From Chondrosia reniformis (lineage: Eukaryota; Porifera; Demospongiae; Chondrillida; Chondrillidae), in the NCBI GenBank assembly GCA_947172415.1, contig OX359190.1, forward strand, positions 7,254,001 through 7,318,000: a stretch of DNA of 64,000 nucleotides, written 5' to 3'. Positions 1-11,540 of the stretch are shown here, piece by piece. The notes beneath the pieces were generated by a model. That model was given only the letters and a program-made list of their open reading frames with translations. It was not told the origin of the DNA and searched no databases. Numbering within the stretch: position 1 is the stretch's first letter; every line of letters starts with the position of its first letter. The translations under genes and the position numbers were made by a program.

Positions 1-11
1 CATAGACAATT

Positions 12-3000
12 TTACTGTTGATGAGGAAAGCTTAGACAGGGCTTCTTGCAAGTATATACATGGAGAGACCCTGCTTTCCTCATTTTTGAGTTAATCTGGT
101 ATCCTACTGTGAATAGCAATATCATTATGAATGTCAATGCCTAATGTGTGTCCCTCAGATATGACATGTTAGGAAACCACATAGACAGGTAACATAAAGT
201 TTCATGGAATATTAACTCATAAACACTGCTATTTGCAATTCTACATAAGAAGGTTTGGAGTATAACTTGAAGTTAAATAGACTTTAAAAAGAGCTAACAG
301 TAATCCAAACTCACTTTTGAATCTGTTTCCTTTTTCTTCTTAGTTGATCTTGAACAACAGCTGCTATATACAGTCAAGATATTATTGTCATATACTGAGT
401 CAGTGTCCATTACTTTAGTCTATAAATGCACCTACCTCTTGTGATTGCAACAGATAATAATGCAGCCTATTGTAAAAGGTATTAATAGCAGAACTACACC
501 AATTAAGCTTCCAGCAACCCGATCAAGTGGAAATTGTGGAGGGAGCTTTGAGGTCCTGATACCTACATTTCAGTAACACCAAAACTTAAAATTTCATTCC
601 TTTTAGGCCACATATAAGTACACTTTAACAATTGCATAATGAGCTGAGAAACATCTGTTCATGTATCCAATGATATATGTGTGACTATATGAACCATACT
701 TGTTCCACAGTAGGGAGGGTAGTAGGTGTTTTTGTCATTTGAACAGTTGCACGTATTTGGACCAACACAGGAACCGTTATTCATGCAACCAAGGTTGCAT
801 TTGTCTACCATTAGAAATGGTGAAAACATTAATCACATGCACCATAGCCACACTAACAAAGTAAAAGAATTGGCCGCAACAGCTGTACAAAAATGCACAA
901 GCTTACATTCATTGCAGTAGTATCCAGTATATCCTACATCGCATAGACATGCACTCATAAAGCAAGTTCCACCATTTTCACAAGGTGTTGCCTCAGTGCA
1001 AATTGGAGCGAGTTCATTTGAAACTGGAAAATGTAGTATTAACTAACTGTATATTCATTCTCCAACTTGCATGAAAGCATATGTACAATAACATATGCAT
1101 ATAACTAACTTGCACACACTACCCCAACTGATTCTTGAGGTGTACATGAGCTGTCAGGATTGTTCCAGCCACCATGAACACAATCAGCTAGTGTGAGTTC
1201 ACTACCATTACAGACTACACTATCCAACCAAAAGCTTCTGGAGAAGCCAAATGAGCCACCATACTCAAAATTCAGTGAGTAATAGGCTTTTGGAAAACCA
1301 AGCTGTCTACAAATAACATTAGCATTATCTTCCGACCATCTATCATTGCACACAGCTCTCCACTTCCCTAGATTATATATCTCTATTGTCCCCTCAGCTG
1401 GAATATTACCACCAAGAAGACGAGCTTGAAATTCTTATTTAATGAAGAAAAAGAGTATATAAATCTACTTTCCTGCTAATTAAAAATTAGTTTACTCACT
1501 GTGGATAAAGCTTACCTTTTACCATTTCGCAGTGTTCACCAACATAGTCCTGTTGACAGTAACAATGGCCACGAAAGCAAGTACCTCCATTGTAGCATTC
1601 AAATGTATCACAATTGTCTGTAAGGCAAGAAAAGTAGCATAGGAAGTCATCTATTCTCCAAGTGGCATCACTAAGAACCCATACCTACACATGATATCCA
1701 GACTTCATGATTAAATGGACATTCCCTTGCAAAACCTAACAGACTATATTCACTGCAGTTTGAAAGGTAGTCTTCACTTCCATCACATTTTATGCTTAAT
1801 AAGAGCGAGTCAGATATTCCACTCTGCCTTGGCTCATTTGAAGTCCTTGCAGCTCCAGGGTAACCTAGCTGCTTACATGCAACATCTGCACTATACAAAT
1901 TCCAGTTCTCTGTACAAACACTTAGCCATTCTTCATTATACAACATGTCAACTCTTCCTTCATTCAGAATATTACCCTCAGACAAACGAATAGGATTTCC
2001 TTAAACAAATAATCAATAAGTATACAATAGCAATGGATTTAGTTACCGATATAATATGCATTCATTGCAGATTTGCTATGTAAAAATAAAATTTTTAATT
2101 AAAAGATGGATTCTGAGGTAGTTTGAACTGCCAAACATTAAGCTTACATTGCATTTGATTAGGTCCTACATACCTGTATATTGCTCACAGTAATCCCCTG
2201 AAAACGAATCTAGACAGTAGCACTTCCCTAGATAACAGGTGCCATCATTAAGACAGAGTAGACCTCTGCACATTTCTATTGCTGGATCTGAGTGTAAAAA
2301 TATGCAGTCTGTGATATTTTCTGTACTAGCTGGAATGCATCCTTAAAAGCAACACATACCTCTACATATAACTCCTGCATCTTTTGAATGAGTACAACCA
2401 GTAATACTGCCTCCAGTGTCATACTGACATCCTCCAAGATTTGTTTCTCTTCCGAGGCATACAACATTACTCATTAAAATGGAAACATCATTACTTGCTT
2501 CCCCTGTACAAATTTAGGAGATCAGAGTGTATATAATTTTAGCTATATGACCTATAGATTATGAATGTGATGTATTTGTACCTAATAATCCGGATGAAGT
2601 GGCAGTTATAGCTCCAAGGTATCCAAGCTGCTTACACACAACCTCGGCATCAACATGATCCCATTTCTCATGACACACTGTTCCCCATTTTCCATTGATC
2701 TGAACTTCAAGATATCCCAGGTAGGGTCTTTCACCATTCAAGCGAACCTGTACACTCTCTAATTCAGAAACACCACAAAAATATGAATGACACTACAGTA
2801 ACTTCCTTATTAATTATTCCCCAATTCTTCTTATTACATCACCTCAGATACCATTTTACCATATAGGTGCTAATTTATATAAAGCATATTGTGTACATGT
2901 ACATACTTACAAATCCATTAAATCAAGTGGTGAACATGTGATTCTGTTAAACTAAAAGGCTTTAGGAATTTCTAAATATGTACAGACACTAAAGAATCTG

Positions 3001-5450
3001 ATCTGTGATTTGTGTTCATAGTTTATCTCTTTGAAACATAACAAATGTTCAACTTTAATTTTTGCAGCAAGGATGTTTTTTTGTAATTTAATGGGCTCCC
3101 TGTAAAGCAGCCATATTGAGAAGAGTGGAGTTCTTGTATATTAATAATACCTGATATCTGAAGTAGATCATCTGGCAATTGTTGAAATGATATAATATGC
3201 TATCTTTTAGTTTTACTATACCTCAAAACCTCCTTTCTGTTTACCTCTCTCACAAGCTGATCCAGTCCATTCTTTAGTACAGTTACACTTTCCATTAATA
3301 CAAACTCCTCCATTCTGGCAAGATGCTCTTTCATTATCGCATTCATCTACATGCATATGTATACATAACAGTGTAAGTTACAAAATACCATTGTAAATAA
3401 TGTATACAATGTACTTAATGTAAATATTGTAATTAATGTATGACCCCATGGATGGCTCTATGCTAAATTTCTGATGGTCATTATATCAAAATTATCTATC
3501 TCAGCACTATCGTCTGCAATATTACATAGCAGCTATTTTCGGCTGTTTCCTGTACATAGAACAACTTTGGACATCCTTACTTCTAATAAATGTTTTTCTA
3601 TTACTTGTCATATATAGGTCCAGGCTGGTTTCCGACCAAATCACTCCACGCAGGATGTCTTATTGAAAACTGTTGATGACTGGAGGACTTCACTGGATAA
3701 AGGTGATATCGTAGGGACTATCGTGATAGACCTAAGTAAAGCATTTGACTCAATTGATCATATAATGCTTCTGAAGAAAATTAATGCATACGGAGTCTGT
3801 GGTAGAGAACTAGCCTGGTTCACAAACTACTTGCAAGGCAGGAAGTACAGAGTAGTAATGGAAGGAGTGAAATCAGAGTGGCGCACTCTTACGAGAGGAG
3901 TCCCACAAGGCTCCATCTTGGGCCCACTTCTATTCATATTGTTTATTAATGACCTGCCCAATGCTGTGGAGAAATGCATAGTAAATCTTTACGCTGATGA
4001 TATAACAATATACACCTCAGATAGTGATGCTAAATGTGTTGGTGTCAGATTGGAAGAAGACCTTAGTCAGGTAGCAAAGTGGATAATGGAAAATGGGCTA
4101 AAAATGAATATTGCTAAGACCCAGCTTATGGTGCTTAGTAGGAAGTGCAATAAGAGGAAGTCAGATGATGTACAAGTCAGATCCAGAGATCAGGTATTAA
4201 CTAAACAAGTATCAGTGAAATATCTTGGTGTCCACATTGACAGAGATCTAAATTGGCAGTTGCATATAGACAGTGTACGGAAGAAATGTCTGGACAAGCT
4301 AGCCCTCATTAGAAGAGCAGGTCACTATTTGCCATGCTCCATAAGGAAACTGCTCTATCTAGCAATTGTGCTTCCACATCTTGACTATTGTTCTGTTGTT
4401 TGGCACTCTTGTGGCACCACTCTCAGTGACAGGGTTGAGAGGATTCAGAATTATGCCATGCGCATGATTCTTCAGAAACCACCTAGAACAAGAAGCCACC
4501 CACTCCGACAAATGTTAGGGTGGACTACCCTACACCATAGAAGACATCTAGCTATGTTAGGTAAAGTACATTGCTGCCTGACCAACAGAGCACCTGCTTT
4601 CCTGACTGCAAAGTTTGTCACAAACGTGGTTCATAATGTAAACTACCCCTCAACACGCAGGAAGAACAATCTACACTTGAAGTGACCACTAACCAATGCC
4701 TATCGTTCAACATTTGAATATCAAGGGGCATATCATTTTAACTGTCTGCCATCTGCTATCAAAGACATTAGAGATGCAAAATCATTCAGAAGAGCCCTAG
4801 CCAACTTGAACTGTACAAATGTGAATTAATTCCATGAACTCAATCTATATCCATTTAAACTCTTTAAATCTATTTACTATATTTCCCCATTAACATTATG
4901 CATTCACTCTCTATCTTTTTGCATTGTACTTGATCCAGGACCTGCATGAAAATCCACCGATGATGTAGCACTCCTGATGACAAATAAAAATATCTATCTA
5001 TCTATCTATCTATAGAATATGTGACTAATTCCACAGGTTTTTATCCTAAACACGTATTTAGACCGAATTCTCACTTACAGTCAAGACAGTTCGTTTCCGA
5101 AGAATAGCCATTGCTACAATGACAGACATTTTCGGTGCATGTTCCTCCTCCGTAGCAATCCCAATCTCCGTTACACGACTGACCTGAAGAACAGGAGTAT
5201 GCTATAATTTTCAATTTGTTACGCATTTAAGGTTCTACATGGATAGGCTATAAAGGCTTAAATTCGGCTAACAGCTACCATGTTCGAACAGTTATCACAA
5301 ATGAAGCATCGTGCATAGGATCATGGAAAACCAACAATTTTAGCATGCACTTTTTGCATATATATATGCCTACAGTAGCGACTAAGATGGCATACCTTTT
5401 ACAGAAAGTATCCAAAGTAGAAAGAAAACCAAACGACACACCCAGTACAT
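12..5450 (-). CDS. EGF/SRCR-domain single-pass receptor, 14 exons
   Basis: Reconstructed by joining exons in phase: 5450-5396, 5183-5079, 3346-3245, 2758-2582, 2503-2360, 2275-2174, 1999-1685, 1617-1516, 1433-1110, 1023-907, 804-700, 562-436, 360-315 and, least sure, 95-12 ending in TAA. About 634 residues. Exon 1 (MYWVCRLVFFLLWILSVK) is a signal peptide. Then come EGF, EGF, SRCR (two exons), EGF, SRCR, EGF, SRCR, EGF, EGF; every EGF shows six cysteines. The 562-436 exon carries a transmembrane helix, followed by a short cytoplasmic tail starting SCCSRSTKKKK, with a Cys pair that could be palmitoylated. Nearly all extracellular introns are phase 1, typical of shuffled domains. The family binds ligands or microbes at the cell surface; its role here is unknown. 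A LINE lies in the intron between the two first EGF exons. The last exon uses the third of three AGs and may be wrong; the tail may extend past base 1. Confidence 0.82.
3617..5012 (+). mobile_element. 5'-truncated non-LTR retrotransposon (CR1/L2-like), nonsense-mutated
   Basis: An open frame entering at about 3617 (QAGFRPNHSTQD) and running to 4683 encodes the reverse transcriptase palm and thumb: SKAFDSIDH, GVPQGSILGPLLFILFIN and the catalytic LYADD are all visible. An in-frame TGA at 4684-4686 interrupts it, and the same frame continues with a typical C-terminus to the TAA near 4827. The 3' end is a (TATC)n microsatellite tail at about 4988-5012, the usual end type of CR1/L2-like LINEs. The endonuclease half is absent. 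It lies antisense in an intron of the EGF/SRCR receptor. Confidence 0.88.
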
Positions 5451-5680
5451 CGTGAAACCATAGTAAAAAACAGGGGGCAGGGCAAAAAATGTCCGTGTAA
5501 TATGTCTCTGACATGTACAACTGAAAGAAACTTGGTATGGTCGTTTAACTGCTTTTAGCATTACAACCTTCAGTTATTTCGTACTACTGAAGACAAAGAA
5601 TACGAAAGTAAAGATAACTGAGTGATTTACGGCGAATGAAAAACACGATTCATAACATCTCGAGCATGTACAGCTGTAGT

Positions 5681-5737
5681 TAGTCTCGCGTAGCCAGACC
5701 GCTTTCGGGGAGTAAGGGGTCTGGCTACCCTAGACTA
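5681..5737. repeat. short fold-back (MITE-like) hairpin
   Basis: Two arms, tagtctcgcgtagccagacc and ggtctggctaccctagacta, are near-perfect inverted complements around a 17-base loop. There is no coding content. It lies just upstream of the first receptor exon. Confidence 0.75.
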
Positions 5738-6130
5738 AGCTATACTTACCTAATGATGGCATGCCTTTTGGAGCGTCTTACAGGCAGGGCAATGTTGAAT
5801 TCTGATAGCTATGGATGAGAAATTGAAAATTTAAGGTATTGCTACACTATACCTGGGATTTTAAACGGTTAGCAGAAGGATTGGCGAGTTTTCATTTTAA
5901 CTACACTAATATAAGCACAATACTCCTCAGCTTCGTAGGATAGTTCAGAGGTACCCTTTGAGGTTAAACTTTGAAATTTTCACAGCTTACATAAAGCCAG
6001 CACTTGGTTTCAATATTTATATACTTGAAGCCTGTTCAATAGGCCTGGTTTAAAGTTTGATATACACTATATATATATATATATTATTGTTATTATTACA
6101 ATGACACCATTCGTACATGTAAAGCATGCT
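5738..6130. other. spacer without a recognised gene
   Basis: AT-rich sequence between the receptor's signal-peptide exon and the next LINE remnant. It ends in a (TA)n run near 6067-6085 and an ATT run. No exon-like reading could be supported on either strand. Confidence 0.5.
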
Positions 6131-6139
6131 TATAAGGAG

Positions 6140-7571
6140 GAGAATGTTTAGTTGCATTCATCGACCTCAGGAAAGCATATGACTCAGTCAACAGGATTCT
6201 GTTGTGGCAGAAGCTGAAGAGAATAGGGGTATCTAATAAAATGATTGATACCCTTAAGAGCATGTATGAAAGAGTGTTTTGCTGCATAGAAGTCAACGGC
6301 CATCAAAGTAATCTCTTTCCTGCAGAGAAGGGTGTGAGACAAGGCTGTATTTTGTCCCCCCTATTATTCAATTTATTCATTGATGATATGAACAAGAGTT
6401 AGCAAATTAATGCAGGAATCAAACTTGAGGAGTTTTTCTTTAATCATTTACTTTATGCTGACGATCTGGCCTTAATGGCAGAAATGGTGGAATCACTGCA
6501 GAGTCCTCTGCAGAAAGTAGGTGGCTGGTGTGGTGAAAACCACCTGAATATGAATGAGCAAAAGTCAGCAATTGTCCATTTTAGAAGGAGATCTAGAAGA
6601 TCTATTTTATGTCAATATCAATTCACAATCAATGGAAATCCCATTGAAATCCAAAGTGAATTTAAGTATTTGGGCATTGTATTTGAAGAGCACCTTGATT
6701 TTTACAAAATGGCAGATGTTAACAATGATAAGGCAGTGAAAGCCTTTAGTTTTATTAAGAATGAATGGTATAATCAAGTGGAAATGAGTCCAGTGATATT
6801 CAAGAAAGTGATTCAAACTTGCATTTTCCCAATTTTTGATTATGGATGTCCCCTATGGAGTTTATTTATAATGAGATCTCTAAATGAGTCTCTTAATCTT
6901 CAAATTGGAAGATTTCTTTCTAGGGGTATCCAAGCTGCACCCAATCCCAGCAATTGAAAATAATATTGGCTGGAGGACAGCAACTGAGAGGCAGACGCTA
7001 CAATGCCATATAGGCCTACTGTATTTGCAAAAGATTCTGAAGATGAAATTAATTAGTAGATTGTGCCACAAGGTATACTGTACATGATATCACTAAATAA
7101 CCTCAAAAGTTGGTGGGGAAAGATTCACAATGTGGTAAGAGAGTTAGATATATCTCTCAATTTGTAAAGAATCAAGATTATAATGAAGTAATGCAGACAA
7201 TTAACCAAAGGCTATTGATACAGGAACAGAAAAGATATATAGACCTAGATAAGAAACCCAAATTGTTATTTTATAAAAAGATCTTTAAATTGATTTTAGA
7301 TCCCTCCCTGCGATTGCATATGTCCATGCACGCAAGGGCAATACGCAGCTTCTTATGCAACCTTATTGCTGGCACTCTCCCCCTTAGGGAAGAAGTAGGA
7401 AGGTTCCTAAATGAAAGAAGATCAGAGCGATGGTGTAGACTATGCAATTATGAAGCAAAAATTGATGACACAATCCACTTTTTGGCAGTATGTCCAAGGC
7501 TGAATGTTGTGAGGCAGGCGATCCTGCATGGGGTCGCTGCAATGGGACATCTCCTCCTTCATAAGCAATGA
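6140..7571 (+). mobile_element. decayed second non-LTR retrotransposon
   Basis: A reverse transcriptase is recognisable in pieces. FIDLRKAYDSVN and GVRQGCILSPLLFNLFIDD read in one frame up to a TAG at about 6400; LYADDLALMAE and the FKYLG thumb motif follow at about 6450-6957. After further breaks, 7110-7571 gives a C-terminal tail with CRLC-x8-9-DDTIHFLAVCP, a CCHC-like knuckle found at the end of several LINE polyproteins. Stops at about 6400 and 6955 plus frame changes make it non-functional. The motifs differ from those of the LINE at 3617, so this is another family. A fragment of a related tail lies at 21281-21586 on the minus strand. Confidence 0.82.
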
Positions 7572-7975
7572 ATATCTGGCCTTTTGCCTGGCAGCAGCTA
7601 GCATTACAAGTTTTTCGCTGGCATATCGATTAAAGGCACTTTTCAGGAGGAGGTGCGATATCTTGTAAAATACTGAACATAATATGCATCCTTTAATATA
7701 AATACATGTCGGCTATAGATATAAATAACACAAGATATATAGTTTAATTAGAAAATAATTAGTAAGTTATATAGCATAGCAACAAACGCTACATAATAAT
7801 GCAGCATATATGTAATCTCAGAAAATGTATCCTCAACAGACCCTATATCAAATATCAAATATGTAATAGTTAATATGTAAATTATTGTTAAATATGCTGC
7901 CAATTTGGTAATTACCCTTAAAAAGTAAATAGCTAATGTGAAGGAAAGACTCTACAATTCCCGGAGATTATGTGA

Positions 7976-8266
7976 GAATCAGTGACTTCAGACCAGACTT
8001 ATGAATCAGTGACCCCAGACCTGACTTATGAATCAGTGACTTCAGACCAGACTTATGAATCAGTGACTTCAGACCAGACTTATGAATCAGTGACTTCAGA
8101 CCAGACTTATGAATCAGTGACTTCAGACCAGACTTATGAATCAGTGACTCCAGACCTGACTTATGAATCAGTGACTCCAGACCTGACTTATGAATCAGTG
8201 ACTCCAGACCTGACTTATGAATCAGTGACCCCAGACCTGACTTATGAATTAATGACTCTAGACTAG
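7976..8266. repeat. 27-bp minisatellite, about 10 units
   Basis: Tandem copies of a 27-base unit built on gacttatgaatcagtgac, with two sub-types (ttcagaccag and ccagacctg) in blocks. Because 27 is a multiple of three the array stays open and would encode a nine-residue repeat (TYESVTSDQ or TYESVTPDL). No exon flanks or homologous gene support translation, so I treat it as satellite DNA. Confidence 0.85.
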
Positions 8267-8430
8267 ATATACATTACTTTACCTTTAATAATTACATTAC
8301 ATTAATTTTGTTTTGTTATAGTGACTCATGGCCCGGCTTGGCCTAGTGCTGCTTTTTTAGTTATAGCATGTGTCACTTTAATAAACAATTATTATCAATA
8401 ACTCGAAAATACTCGAGCGGCTAGGTGCCG

Positions 8431-8876
8431 TAATAACTTCACTTTCCTGAAACTACGCTAGCCAAACACTGAAAAAAATCGAATCAAACGTTTCAACCCC
8501 AATCCAGAGGTCCTCATCAGTGATAATAAGTACTACAGTATGGGGGAGAAATCAATAAAAGTGTATGAGGGCGTATCAATAACAATAGGTGATGCAATAG
8601 CATAGTAAAATAGAAAAGGCAATTGTCATAATCAGAGATGTGCTTTGGAGGCCTGCCACATCCGTGCTCAAGTAAATACAATGAACAGAGATGCGGGCCC
8701 TTTGCCCTCAGTGTACAACCCTCTCATTCCCCCGGGGACTAAAGTGAATTGGCAATTATGACAATTGCCTCAATTGAATCACCTTTTATCACTGATGAGG
8801 ACCTCTGGATTGGGGTTAAAACGTTTGATTTTTTTCAGTGTTCAGCTAGAGTATTTTCAGGAAAGCGAAATAATAA
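8431..8876. mobile_element. non-autonomous element with ~90-bp terminal inverted repeats
   Basis: The left arm (about 8431-8528) and right arm (about 8780-8876) are imperfect reverse complements, sharing aaccccaatccagaggtcct, cactgaaaaaaatc and ctttcctgaaa. The 250-base centre has no credible coding frame. The long arms and short unique core fit a fold-back element or MITE. Confidence 0.8.
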
Positions 8877-9012
8877 TTATCATTATTATATAAAAATCTT
8901 TTCTTCTATGTTACACAATCAGCATTGCATTGATGATAACATTTCTTTCATGTATACATCCTTTGCTTTAACTATGAAACATTCATATATTTTATTAACT
9001 CCAACCAAAATT

Positions 9013-10104
9013 TTAATAAACCCAATCTACAGAAGATGTCCACTGTAATAAATCAAGCAACTTGCTAATAAAGGGTTCATACAAATTCTGGATCAGCATC
9101 CTATTTCTGCTATTCAGTAAAACGCTCTTACTGTGGATACCTTCATTGTAAACTCTTGAAGTGATAGCTGACAATGTCTCATCACTCAAGTTATCAAGGC
9201 CAAGAAAAAGCAACACCTGTTGTACAATCTTACCAGGCATTTTGAAAAACTCTTCACTATTGATGACTAGCATGTTTTCTGCCGGCCAGACACAGAGCCA
9301 TTTGGCAAGGAACGCAAGATATAAACCATCATATAGCAAATGTGCACCTCCTTGCACTGCACAGTTTAAGTCTAAAGCTACTGACATATTTATAGTTCGC
9401 TGGTTGAAATTATAACGACTTCCAAGGACAACTGACAGCCGCTTCCACTCTGCTTCAAAGATTTCATTGATATCAGATTTTGGTCCATACCATTTCGCTT
9501 TTACTCTCATCAAATAATTCGATTCAAATCGTCGATATGGGTTTCTCAGCAAATAGACAATCTTAGCCTTGCTACCACAAGCCCTTTGTATCCGATTAGG
9601 GACTTGACAATTGGTGGAGTAGAAGACAGTACTCTCTCCACTAAGATTAGCATTGCTGTCCTTTGGAAAATTGCTCAAATACGTTCTCCACGTTGAGTTG
9701 TTAAATTTATCATGTCGATTAAAAAAGAAAGTTTCTCCACTATGCAAACCACCACCAGGATTAGCCACTTTAAAATTTGGATGCTTGGAAAGATAATTGA
9801 TGAGTGAGGTGGTCCCTCCTTTGCGTGTTCCGATAATAAATAAAGACGGGCAACCTTCGTGTTGTTCGCTTTGGGAAACGGCGACCGACTTGCAGTAAGA
9901 GTGGTCGAATTGTATTTCATCTCCTCTAACAGTAAGGGTATACTCCTCTAGCCTGCTATCAGGTACTGAAGTTGATACCGCTTCTTTCGAGAATGTGATT
10001 TTAGTCTCAATCCATGGATTTACGTATAAGTAGACAAACCCACATATAAGGAGTACTAGATTAAAGACGACAATTCGTTTTAGGGTCACCTTTTCAGTCA
10101 CCAT
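9013..10104 (-). CDS. type II membrane sulfotransferase, tandem copy 1
   Basis: Intronless, 363 residues from the start shared by all three copies (MVTEKVTLKR at 10104). An in-frame ATG 36 bases upstream would add MQFYAPRPRCVK but is not shared with copy 3. An N-terminal helix at residues 8-27 acts as signal anchor for the Golgi membrane. The 5'-phosphosulfate loop GTRKGGTTSL lies at about residues 92-101 and the 3'-phosphate motif LLRNPYRRFES at about 185-195. SGETFFFN follows the first loop, where the catalytic acid sits in heparan sulfate sulfotransferases. Together these indicate transfer of sulfate from PAPS to a glycan. The substrate is unknown. Asn-x-Ser/Thr sites agree with a lumenal catalytic domain. 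Confidence 0.85.
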   Translation of the reverse strand: MVTEKVTLKRIVVFNLVLLICGFVYLYVNPWIETKITFSKEAVSTSVPDSRLEEYTLTVRGDEIQFDHSYCKSVAVSQSEQHEGCPSLFIIGTRKGGTTSLINYLSKHPNFKVANPGGGLHSGETFFFNRHDKFNNSTWRTYLSNFPKDSNANLSGESTVFYSTNCQVPNRIQRACGSKAKIVYLLRNPYRRFESNYLMRVKAKWYGPKSDINEIFEAEWKRLSVVLGSRYNFNQRTINMSVALDLNCAVQGGAHLLYDGLYLAFLAKWLCVWPAENMLVINSEEFFKMPGKIVQQVLLFLGLDNLSDETLSAITSRVYNEGIHSKSVLLNSRNRMLIQNLYEPFISKLLDLLQWTSSVDWVY

Positions 10105-10140
10105 TTTTACACATCGTGGGCGGGGGGCGTAAAATTGCAT

Positions 10141-11320
10141 ATCGTATTAGTTCTGAGGCCATAGCCATTGTTCCCAAATGTTCTTGCGCAATCACATATG
10201 ATAGCATTATAACACTTAATTGATCAAAATATGATATATAAAAGAAGTCAAACAGAAACATTACAAGGTTAAGAGTGCATCCATAATAAAATAGAAAAGT
10301 GAACAGGGGAGCAGGATATGGCCTTGAGATACCATGCATGTATTGTATTTATGGTCCTAAAACTTATGTAGACAAAATGAAAGAACTAACGGTCTCCATG
10401 AGGGCTGCTGGACACATTTAGAAATCTACTAGTACTACACTGTGCACATGTGAATGTTTATTACAGCATTTTTTCAGTAGAATTCGCTGTCGATTTTTCC
10501 ATAAAATTCGTTGTCTTGTCATGCAGTACCGTTTCAGTAGAATTCATTTTTTCCATTACTATTGGTTGCTTTAGCAGTAGAATTTGCCAAACGTTCAAGG
10601 AGAGGCACCATTTGGTCTATAAACATCAACTTCCAACTTAAAAAGAGATACATACATATAAAGTGGGCTCACTCAATCACAAAATGTCTTAAATAAATAC
10701 TCATTTCCTTAGAATCATATTTGTAATAAACATAATATAAAGGGAATATATGTTAAATTCAAAAAGCCTAGACTTGTTTTCCAATTGTGTTTTCACAACA
10801 GTACATCTCGTCTCAATTACATGTAGCAAGCATTTAGCACATAATAGAATAAAGATTTCTTCTAACTGCTTAGAACTGGGGGGTCGAAACGTTTGACAGA
10901 AAGAAGAACCAAAAAACTGCGTCTTTAGACGCTCCCAAAGTTGAAAGATGACCCTTTCCAAAGAAAATTTAGCATAAATCAGATTTGAAATAAAAATATA
11001 TATAATCGTAAAGTGTGAATAATTGGCAGATTCCTATCCCTTATCATGACCATGGCATGACAGATGCATTTAATGAGCTTCACTGGATGATATATAATCA
11101 GTTATGAATTTTTTAGATTCCTGACTCTCTTATACAGTACCAGGGAATATATTAACTGCACTTTCATTATATCAGATGCATTTAAGGAGTTTTACTAAAT
11201 TAATTGTTGCAATTAATATTGACAATTGATGCAATGCTTTCAGACATGTATATAGCTATAGCTAGCAACTTTCCAGGTAGCCTAGCATTTCTAAATTGAT
11301 AAGGTGTTTCAACGGCATGT
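10141..11320. repeat. duplicated spacer between sulfotransferase copies 1 and 2
   Basis: Nearly identical to the spacer at 12672-13860. Its two halves also match 16826-17228 and about 17726-18010 inside YME1L1 introns, in the same order and orientation. The 497 bases in between, which hold a YME1L1 exon, are missing here; the join is at tcaaggag. The left end (ccatagccattgttcc...) resembles the element ends at 40070, 48290 and 50820. It shows no coding potential of its own. Confidence 0.8.
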
Positions 11321-11540
11321 ATGCTTACATAAAATCTTTTACTATTACGTTACACAATCAGCATATATAAAAATATATGCATTGACGATAACATTTCTTT
11401 CATGTATATATGCTTTGCTTTAACTATGATACATTCATATATTTTTATTAAAAAATCAACTCAATAATATATTTTAATTGAAATATACATTTATCGTAAA
11501 AATAAAACTGTACATTATAGTACTACTCCAACTCAAAATA

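Noticed and set aside
7982-8266. 94-codon frame with TYESVT repeats as a gene
   Set aside because: It is the translation of a 27-bp tandem array with no flanking exon signals.
7976-8266. CRISPR-like repeat array
   Set aside because: Units are directly adjacent with no spacers, and the genome is eukaryotic.
9161-9415. Plus-strand 84-codon frame repeated in all three sulfotransferase copies (also 11689, 14234)
   Set aside because: It is kept only because it lies antisense to a duplicated coding region.
10701-10961. Minus-strand frame repeated at 13225-13503 in the duplicated spacer
   Set aside because: The two copies differ by frame-preserving and in-phase insertions only by chance, and the matching YME1L1 intron copy does not keep the frame.
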